Source of the DNA: Treponema primitia ZAS-1
Lineage (GTDB): Bacteria; Spirochaetota; Spirochaetia; Treponematales; Breznakiellaceae
Assembly (NCBI RefSeq): GCF_000297095.1
Contig: NZ_AEEA01000135.1
Location: 1-26,130 of the forward strand
Direction of reading: 5' to 3'
Length of the DNA stretch: 26,130 nucleotides
Below the pieces are notes generated by a model, which ran no database searches, was not told where the DNA came from, and was given only the letters and a program-made list of their open reading frames with translations. The translations under genes were made by a program, and so were the position numbers. Positions within the stretch are counted from its first letter, which is position 1. Every line of letters begins with the position of its first letter. Of this stretch, positions 16,278 to 21,542 are shown one piece after another.

Positions 16278-16915
16278 AACACCGGCCCATACGCCGGCCC
16301 GTCCCCTACGCGTACCGCCCGGGTAACAGCATACTCCACCGGCTTCCCGGGGGGCTCAAGCTCCTGGGCCTGTTCCTGGTATCCACCCTCAGCTTCATCT
16401 TCGGCCTCTCCGCCCTGGGATTGGGGACCCTCCTGGTAATAGCCGCTTCCCTGGCCGCGAAGATACGCCCCTGGGAACTGCTCCGGGGTATCCGCCCCCT
16501 CCTGGTAATGGCGCTCATGGTCGGGCTTTGCCGGTCCGTCGGCCTGGACCCGGAGCGGGAAAGCGTGGTTTTTCTCAACACCGAGGGCCTTGAGGCAAGC
16601 ATTATCTTCGGCTGGGGGATCATCCTCGCCTTCTGCGCAGCATCCCTGTTTTTTTCCGTGACCACCATGACGGAAATCAAGGATTCCCTGGACCACCTGC
16701 ATCTTAGGCGCCTCAGCCTGGGTATTTCCCTGATGCTGGGTTTCCTCCCCCGGTTCTTCACGGTCTGGGAAAGTGCGGAACTCGCCTACCGGGCCCGATG
16801 CGGGAAAAAAGGCCTTACCCAGCTTCTTACCCTAATCCCCCTGGTGATGGAAAGGATGATAGTAAGCGCCGGGGAAACCGCATCTGCCCTGGAATCCCGG
16901 GGGTGTTTGTTGTAA
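16268..16915 (+). CDS. bioN: BioN, ECF transporter transmembrane (T) component
   Basis: This is a 215-residue inner-membrane protein of the CbiQ/EcfT family. The N-terminus reads YRPGNSILHRLPGGLKLLGL, typical of CbiQ. Several hydrophobic helices follow, and two cytoplasmic Ala-Arg coupling motifs are present (YRARCG near residue 176 and ALESRG near the C-terminus). These motifs contact the ATPase. The start overlaps the end of bioM by 10 bp. It completes a BioYMN transporter and is the last gene of the plus-strand run. A sharp fall in GC begins immediately after its stop codon. Confidence 0.9.
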   Translation: MAVKHRPIRRPVPYAYRPGNSILHRLPGGLKLLGLFLVSTLSFIFGLSALGLGTLLVIAASLAAKIRPWELLRGIRPLLVMALMVGLCRSVGLDPERESVVFLNTEGLEASIIFGWGIILAFCAASLFFSVTTMTEIKDSLDHLHLRRLSLGISLMLGFLPRFFTVWESAELAYRARCGKKGLTQLLTLIPLVMERMIVSAGETASALESRGCLL

Positions 16916-16977
16916 GGATCTTGCTCATTACTAGTTATCAATACTCTAAAGTTCAGAAGAAATACAAAGATTCAAAC

Positions 16978-17415
16978 TTATGTAATCTCGCCTATGGACT
17001 TTACTTCATCTATTTGATTTAAAAAAAGATCCAATAGCAATATTTCAGTATCTTCTTTCTGATTTTCATAGAGACCCAATAAATGCGCATACGACTTATC
17101 TACAACTTCAATATAGATTTCAAATTTAAATTGGTGCAATATTGCAGCCTTAGTTCTACCACAATTTAGTTTTGCTAATTTCCCTGCTTGACTAATAGTA
17201 AGCCTTTTCGCCAACGCCGATTTTATTCTCTTGTAATGATCCCGTTTGAAATATTCAAACCAATCCACCGATAACTCGGTTTCATCTTTGGATCGGTTAA
17301 GCTTAGGATTTTTCTTTCGTAAAACAAATGCGGCTGAAAGAATTTTTCCATTATCAGCTATTTGATTGGGCCTACAGTAACGAACATAATTATGGCGATC
17401 CTCAAGCCTCATCAT
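16978..17415 (-). CDS. Unrecognised 145-aa protein, third gene of low-GC cassette
   Basis: This is a 145-residue soluble protein without signal peptide. The first half has the pattern RYCRPNQI-x-NG-x-ILSAAFVLRK, then ELSVDWFEYF. It resembles, from memory only, small unnamed bacterial proteins sharing an 'R-x-P-x-I-x-x-G, AAF, LSV-W-EYF' layout. A second half of mixed helices follows. No catalytic motif is evident. AGGA lies six bases before the ATG pair at 17415/17412. It begins three bases after the stop of the preceding gene, so the two are surely co-transcribed. AT content is much higher than in the flanking genes, which suggests acquisition. It converges on bioN. Confidence 0.65.
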   Translation of the reverse strand: MMRLEDRHNYVRYCRPNQIADNGKILSAAFVLRKKNPKLNRSKDETELSVDWFEYFKRDHYKRIKSALAKRLTISQAGKLAKLNCGRTKAAILHQFKFEIYIEVVDKSYAHLLGLYENQKEDTEILLLDLFLNQIDEVKSIGEIT

Positions 17416-17418
17416 AAT

Positions 17419-18003
17419 TTATCCTGGAATAAAACTGGTTAAATCTTTGCTGCCCTGTTCTTTAATATTCTGTAGGGTCGAAGTAACCGTAAAGGACATG
17501 CTATTGGTTTTTATTCCCTGAAATATGATTTTCTCCTGAATTACAGGGATAATTCTTACAATCCTACATTCTTTATAATTGTGCCATTCAACAATTACCT
17601 GACCGGAATTATCAATTCCGATAAAAGGCGGAATATCAAAGGACAGATACTGTAACACCTCCAAGGTGATAGTTTTTGTAAGTTTATAAATTTCTTCATC
17701 CTGGTCATCTTCCAAAGATCGATCAAGAAATTTGAACCTTTTATGTATCTCCTTCTGAAAAACATTTCCAGCCCTTAGAGATTTTTTTTTGGTATTTGCT
17801 ATATCTTTATAAAAATGGAGATTATCTGAATTATTGAAAATAGAATTTACAACAACCGTGTTAGTTTTGTATAAAAAAAATCTTGTATAGTATTCCGGAC
17901 TCTCTTCTCCCACCCCAAAATTTTCAATTCCCTGAAGAGATGCCTGATAAGGCACCGATTTTTCCTGTCGCGAAGATATCCTTTGACAAGAGGTAAAATC
18001 CAT
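17419..18003 (-). CDS. Unrecognised 194-aa protein, second gene of low-GC cassette
   Basis: This is a 194-residue predicted soluble protein with an alpha/beta C-terminal half. Strands near 130-165 read FIGIDNSGQVIVEWHN and RIVRIIPVIQEKIIF. The 'G-x-I-x-x-E-W' strand recalls small unnamed proteins often found in two- or three-gene accessory cassettes, but I cannot name a family. Two Cys residues occur, one near the N-terminus and one mid-protein. The ATG is at 18003, two bases after the stop of the first cassette gene, and the ribosome site is weak, so coupling is likely. Codon use is AT-rich like its partners. Function unknown. Confidence 0.65.
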   Translation of the reverse strand: MDFTSCQRISSRQEKSVPYQASLQGIENFGVGEESPEYYTRFFLYKTNTVVVNSIFNNSDNLHFYKDIANTKKKSLRAGNVFQKEIHKRFKFLDRSLEDDQDEEIYKLTKTITLEVLQYLSFDIPPFIGIDNSGQVIVEWHNYKECRIVRIIPVIQEKIIFQGIKTNSMSFTVTSTLQNIKEQGSKDLTSFIPG

Positions 18004-18005
18004 TC

Positions 18006-18362
18006 TTACTTAACCTTTGACTTTCTATGAAGCGTTTCTTTTTTCTCCTCTATTTTTTTAACTAAGCTCTCGATGTTTTCTGCCAACTCTTTAGCAACTC
18101 CGGCTTCTAATGCAAACGCCCCAACTATAATCTTGTCATCATCATACTCACCAGCATCAGCAAATTCTATGATTATAGTTTGCTCGCCAACCCAGCTTGC
18201 TCTAAAACCGCCCGGGAACAAGGTGGGTTCCACCTTTCTATACGTAGAACCCCTTTTCTTCCCCCGTACTGTCTGTAAGGGACTTGCGGGTTTCACGGAA
18301 ACTACTTGTTTTTCTTCTTTTACCGCCCGTTTTCCCACTGACTTTTCCACAGGCATACTCAA
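18006..18362 (-). CDS. Unrecognised small protein, first gene of low-GC cassette
   Basis: This protein has about 118 residues. The N-terminal 40 residues are basic and look disordered. A compact domain follows: strand FRASWVGEQTIIIEFAD, an acidic turn, strand KIIVGAFAL, then helix GVAKELAENIESLVKKIEE. The strand-then-'AKELAENI' helix order is reminiscent of DUF3467-like proteins, but the similarity is only visual. Start choice: AGAGG lies five bases before TTG 18362; in-frame GTG 18380 and ATG 18356 are alternatives. It leads a three-gene unit whose neighbours follow within 2-3 bases. A TTGACT (18439-18434) about 70 bases upstream could be a -35 element, but no clear -10 pairs with it. Confidence 0.65.
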   Translation of the reverse strand: MSMPVEKSVGKRAVKEEKQVVSVKPASPLQTVRGKKRGSTYRKVEPTLFPGGFRASWVGEQTIIIEFADAGEYDDDKIIVGAFALEAGVAKELAENIESLVKKIEEKKETLHRKSKVK

Positions 18363-18547
18363 TACATCCTCTCGATTCACAGGTTACAACCAACATCCAC
18401 TTATATTACAATATTGTGACAGAAAAGGAGAAAAGTCAAGGGCACTATGGGGCACGCATCCGCTGCGCCGCAACACCTCGTTTCTACGCCGGCTTCCCAG
18501 TCCTGGAACCGAAGATCCCCTTTCTACGGAAAAGATAAAAAAATATC

Positions 18548-18576
18548 TTGAAAATCCCGGCAATATATAGTATTTT
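18548..18576 (+). promoter_or_regulatory. Promoter of the ferredoxin gene
   Basis: TTGAAA (18548-18553) and TATTTT (18571-18576) are separated by 17 bp, in an AT-rich stretch ending 28 bp before the ATG. A small inverted repeat, AAGATA and TATCTT around an A-run at 18533-18550, overlaps the -35. Confidence 0.55.
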
Positions 18577-18604
18577 ATAAATAATTTATTTAGAGAGGTG
18601 TAAT

Positions 18605-18775
18605 ATGGCGTATAAGATCAGTGACGCGTGTGTGAACTGTGGATCCTGTGAAAGTGAATGTCCCTCGGAGGCCATCTCCGAAAAAGACAATTTCCGCTGG
18701 ATCGATCCCGGCAAATGTGTAGATTGCGGTTCCTGTGCCGCAGCCTGTCCTACCGATGCAATTGCGGCTGAATAA
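18605..18775 (+). CDS. 2[4Fe-4S] bacterial-type ferredoxin
   Basis: This is a 56-residue ferredoxin with two complete CxxCxxCxxxCP clusters: Cys9, 12, 15, 19 followed by Pro20, and Cys38, 41, 44, 48 followed by Pro49. This is the clostridial-type low-potential electron carrier of anaerobes, used by pyruvate:ferredoxin oxidoreductase, hydrogenases and similar enzymes. The length is typical. GAGAGGTG lies just upstream of the ATG. A 12-bp-stem intrinsic terminator follows within 20 bp of the stop, so most transcripts should be monocistronic. The reading frame of the next gene starts inside or near its 3' end. Confidence 0.96.
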   Translation: MAYKISDACVNCGSCESECPSEAISEKDNFRWIDPGKCVDCGSCAAACPTDAIAAE

Positions 18776-19742
18776 GCGCGGATTCCGGTATAAAAGGCAA
18801 GGGGTAACCCTTGCCTTTTTTTTCGCCCAAACGGTTTCTATCATCTTCCTCCTCTCCGCCCCCCAGATTCCGGCCCAGGAGACGCCGCCTTTCCCGGAGA
18901 TTTCCCGGCTGGATAGTTCCGATACGGCCTTTCGGCAGTACGCTGCGGATGTAGAAGCCGCCCGGCTGCGGATCCACAACCGGGAACGCACCGGAGAAGA
19001 GGCGGAGTCCCTGGCAGGGGTACTTACGGTATACGCCTACAACCCCGGACCCAGGGACGACGCCTTTACCCTGGCGGCCCGCTGCAATATCCCCTACGCA
19101 GCCCTGGCCACCCTCAACCACATACCCCACCCGGATAGCTTTATCGGGGCGCCGACCCTGCTCCTCCCTTCCATGTACGGTATCTTCATACCCGAAAAGC
19201 CCGAAACGGACCTGGAATTGCTGCTCTTTACCGGAAGGGCTCAAGAGGAGGGGATTCCCATCACGGTAACCAGAAACAACGGAACCGAGCGTTTCCTCTT
19301 TATCCCCGGAGCGGATTTTTCCCCCACCGAGCGGGCCTTTTTTCTGAACACCGGTTTCCGCTACCCCCTGCGGACCTACCGGCTCAGCAGCCCCTTCGGC
19401 CCCCGGGTAAACCCCGTTACGGGCAATTTCAGGGTACACCAGGGGCTGGATTTGGCAGCCCCCGAAGGAACCGAGGTATACGCCGCCCGGGATGGGGAGG
19501 TGATCGAAATGGATACGGACCCCATTTACGGTAACTATATTATTATCCGTCATGGGGAAACCTGGGCCAGCCTCTATGGGCATCTATCAAAATTTGAAGT
19601 AGCCTTGCGAAGTCACGTCCGATCCGGTACTCTTATAGGAAGAGTCGGTTCAACCGGTCAGTCAACAGGACCTCATCTGCACTTTGAATTGCGGCAAAAT
19701 GGGAGAGCTCAGGATCCCGGGAGACTGTTATTTACAAAATGA
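18756..19742 (+). CDS. Exported LysM / M23 zinc peptidase
   Basis: This is a putative peptidoglycan endopeptidase of about 328 residues counted from ATG 18756. A signal peptide core (LAFFFAQTVSIIFLLSAPQIPAQ) is followed by a LysM-like segment (about residues 91-145) and the LytM/M23 domain (about 210-325). Zinc ligands are His228 and Asp232 in HQGLDLA and His309 in HLHFEL, with catalytic His276 in YGHLS, so the enzyme looks active. The start is uncertain: ATG 18756, TTG 18762 or GTG 18735 all lie within the ferredoxin coding end, and none has a good ribosome site. No standard start occurs after the terminator at 18792-18823 before the mature domain, so that terminator lies inside this gene. 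The TGA overlaps the next ATG as ATGA. Confidence 0.85.
   Translation: MQLRLNKRGFRYKRQGVTLAFFFAQTVSIIFLLSAPQIPAQETPPFPEISRLDSSDTAFRQYAADVEAARLRIHNRERTGEEAESLAGVLTVYAYNPGPRDDAFTLAARCNIPYAALATLNHIPHPDSFIGAPTLLLPSMYGIFIPEKPETDLELLLFTGRAQEEGIPITVTRNNGTERFLFIPGADFSPTERAFFLNTGFRYPLRTYRLSSPFGPRVNPVTGNFRVHQGLDLAAPEGTEVYAARDGEVIEMDTDPIYGNYIIIRHGETWASLYGHLSKFEVALRSHVRSGTLIGRVGSTGQSTGPHLHFELRQNGRAQDPGRLLFTK
18792..18823 (+). terminator. Intrinsic terminator of the ferredoxin gene, inside the M23 reading frame
   Basis: There is a perfect 12-bp stem with arms AAAAGGCAAGGG (18792-18803) and CCCTTGCCTTTT (18808-18819) and a GTAA loop, continuing into a T-run. It begins 16 bp after the ferredoxin stop and encodes part of the M23 signal peptide in the other frame. 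Confidence 0.9.
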
Positions 19743-20734
19743 TACGCCCATGGCGGGCATTTCTGTACCTTTTCCTACTCACCCATCCCGGCGGCGTGGA
19801 GTCGCTTAGGGCGGAACCTCTGCACATATCGAACGCCGGAAACATCCTGGTGTCCCTGGATAAGCCCGGGGGCGATTCCGTAAGCCTTTCGTATACCGAT
19901 TCGGTGGTCATTACCCTGAACGGGGAGATCCGCTTTTTTAGGGGCATTGAGCTGGAGCTCATCGTACCCCAGGCCTATATGGCCCACCGGGGAAGCCTGG
20001 CCCTGGCGCTCTACGCAAATCTTGACCGGACGCCCGAGACCGGGACAGCGGATCTGGATGCACAGCAGCTCAGCATGGAACCCATTCCGAATAAAATCCG
20101 GATCATCTATCAGATCCCCATCCGTTCAAACCACGGTATGCAGGCCAGCCCCTATTCGTCCCTCCCAACCGGGATAGTACCCCCGGAATCCTTCCCCATC
20201 CTATTCCGAATCCTGCCGGCTATCAAAAGCCTCAGCGAGGAAGTCGAAACCATGCCCTTCCGGCTCAGCGCCAAACCCATATTCAGCGACGAGGGGGCGG
20301 TACGGATAGCCACCCGGTATCCGGAACAGCTCCCCCGGCGGCCTTTTACGGTGCTCATTGATGACGAAGTGGTGGAACGGCCCCGGGAGGCCCGGCTTTT
20401 AAAGGAGGGGGAACACCAGTTGGTGATTATCTCCGACGACTACCGGAATGAAAATCGCCGTTTCCTCATAGAGCGGGGCAAGATCCTGGACCTGAGCATT
20501 ACCCTTCAGGACACCACCCCCCTGGTTTACTTCGAAGCTCCGGACAATGCTCTGATATTCTTTGACAACGAAGCCGTGGATAACGGCCGCCAGCCCATAA
20601 CAACAGAGCCGGGACTCCACGAAGTACGTTTCCAGATGAGCGATTACTCCGTGGTCAAGCCCATGACCATACAACGGGGAAAAACCTACCGGGTTGCCCT
20701 GGCCGTAGATGTATCCATTTCCGAGAGCGATTAA
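19739..20734 (+). CDS. Exported protein with two PEGA-like repeats
   Basis: This is a 331-residue exported protein with an N-terminal hydrophobic segment (RAFLYLFLLTHPGGVESLRA). The first half is a beta-rich region of no recognised family. The last 130 residues form two PEGA-like beta repeats: FTVLIDDEVVERPREARLLKEGEHQLVI (about 200-228) and LVYFEAPDNALIFFDNEAV followed by TTEPGLHEVRFQMSDY (about 260-310). PEGA domains are common in spirochete envelope proteins and may bind surface polymers. The start overlaps the M23 stop by four bases (ATGA), so the two are translated together and probably act together in the envelope. A strong terminator follows about 100 bp downstream. Function beyond the envelope location is unknown. 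Confidence 0.75.
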   Translation: MIRPWRAFLYLFLLTHPGGVESLRAEPLHISNAGNILVSLDKPGGDSVSLSYTDSVVITLNGEIRFFRGIELELIVPQAYMAHRGSLALALYANLDRTPETGTADLDAQQLSMEPIPNKIRIIYQIPIRSNHGMQASPYSSLPTGIVPPESFPILFRILPAIKSLSEEVETMPFRLSAKPIFSDEGAVRIATRYPEQLPRRPFTVLIDDEVVERPREARLLKEGEHQLVIISDDYRNENRRFLIERGKILDLSITLQDTTPLVYFEAPDNALIFFDNEAVDNGRQPITTEPGLHEVRFQMSDYSVVKPMTIQRGKTYRVALAVDVSISESD

Positions 20735-20771
20735 AATTTCTTAAGTCCTGGCAGAAAGAACCGATATTAAA

Positions 20772-20819
20772 GATGTCGGACCTATAGTTCCCCTCCCAAA
20801 TCACTATATTTCCGACATG
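20772..20819. repeat. Inverted repeat upstream of terminator
   Basis: ATGTCGGA (20772-20779) and TCCGACAT (20812-20819) are exact complements 32 bp apart, just before the terminator hairpin. They could form a second stem in the 3' UTR of the PEGA gene, or mark a short separate transcript. Confidence 0.45.
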
Positions 20820-20830
20820 CCTCAAGGGCA

Positions 20831-20860
20831 GGGCCGGCGGTTTCCGCCGGTCCTTTTTTT
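20831..20860 (+). terminator. Intrinsic terminator after the PEGA-protein gene
   Basis: Arms GGGCCGGCGG and CCGCCGGTCC (one G-T pair) close on a TTT loop and are followed by seven T. It ends the ferredoxin/M23/PEGA run. Confidence 0.85.
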
Positions 20861-21235
20861 GCCTAAATCTTATGGAAGTCTTTTGCCGCATAGCACCAAA
20901 CATCATCTGAGGCATAGTTAGAAGCATAATTTGGCGAACCGGCCCGGTGAAGCCATGCGCCGAGGAGGCTCGAAAGCACACCTACATTTAGTACGGAGTG
21001 GGGTGTCAGGAAGGAAACGTATGGAGGGACCCTCTGGGAGGCCCCATACGTTTCCTTCCAGACAGGCCCCCCGACCAATTGTGTGCTTTCGGAAACCCAG
21101 TAGCAGACTCTACAAGCGTGCGAGCGCCCGGCACACCCCCGTACCCGCCCGATAAGATTCAAACCCCGATATTCCCCCCATTTCCTGTATTATTTATCGA
21201 AAAATAAAAAAAAACAAAGAATACACCGAAATATA
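20861..21235. other. Non-coding region with long structured inverted repeats
   Basis: There is no credible gene. A minus-strand frame spanning about 20863-21162 is open but lacks a ribosome site and has an odd composition. Bases 20971-21091 form nested inverted repeats, listed separately. From 21165 on the sequence becomes very AT-rich up to the promoter at 21236. Confidence 0.55.
20971..21091. repeat. Nested inverted repeats forming a rod-like structure
   Basis: The outer arm CGAAAGCACAC (20971-20981) is exactly complementary to 21081-21091. The inner arm GGAAGGAAACGTATGG (21009-21024) is exactly complementary to 21044-21059. One mismatch outside the inner stem, TGTC (21004-21007) pairs with GACA (21061-21064), and GGGG/CCCC pairing can follow. 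The whole can fold as one long rod with internal loops. It is either a structured RNA (orientation unknown) or a DNA palindromic element. No T-run flanks it on either side. Confidence 0.6.
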
Positions 21236-21264
21236 TTGATAAAAAATAATAAACTATATATACT
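21236..21264 (+). promoter_or_regulatory. Promoter for the first lipoprotein gene
   Basis: TTGATA (21236-21241) and TATACT (21259-21264) are 17 bp apart in AT-rich DNA. The predicted start near 21271 gives a 5' leader of about 270 nt before the lipoprotein ATG at 21543, unusually long for this window. Confidence 0.6.
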
Positions 21265-21300
21265 ATTTGATAAGGTAGGAATTGGGTGAGTATCGCTTTT

Positions 21301-21363
21301 ATGTCCCCCTCTCTGCGCTGGCAGTGGTGGGGTTTTACCTTTTGTTTCCTTATTTCTTTATAG
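21301..21363 (+). CDS. Possible 20-aa Trp-rich leader peptide
   Basis: Within the long leader an ATG opens a 20-codon frame ending in TAG. The peptide begins MSPSLRWQWWGF and ends with a hydrophobic stretch; three of its residues 7-10 are Trp. GGTGAG lies about ten bases upstream, which is rather far. It could be a regulatory leader peptide, a tiny membrane peptide, or chance. No anthranilate or other Trp gene is downstream. Confidence 0.25.
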   Translation: MSPSLRWQWWGFTFCFLISL

Positions 21364-21542
21364 GATAACGAGTTACTTCCCTCCTCCCCCCAGGTTCTCT
21401 GTCCCACCCCTTTCGGGGTCGCGCAGGTCCCTTTCTTTGAGATCGTTATTGGCTGCGTTGCGGCCGTTTACGGTTATGCGGGTTCCCCTCGCATAGATAC
21501 CAGTTGACCCTTGAGGCCAACTCATTGTTAAAGGAGAGAAGC

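Noticed and set aside
16916..16977. Attachment-site or target-duplication at the left edge of the low-GC island.
   Set aside because: No convincing direct repeat could be matched between this edge and the 18400-18600 side by eye.
20880..21100. Integron attC site or RNase P/tmRNA/SRP RNA at the nested repeat.
   Set aside because: The attC core sites (GTTRRRY/RYYYAAC) are not found at the ends, and the hallmark conserved strings of the named RNAs are absent.
20863..21162. Minus-strand 99-codon frame through the structured region.
   Set aside because: No ribosome site, passes through perfect inverted repeats, and the predicted peptide has no recognisable fold; more likely non-coding structure.
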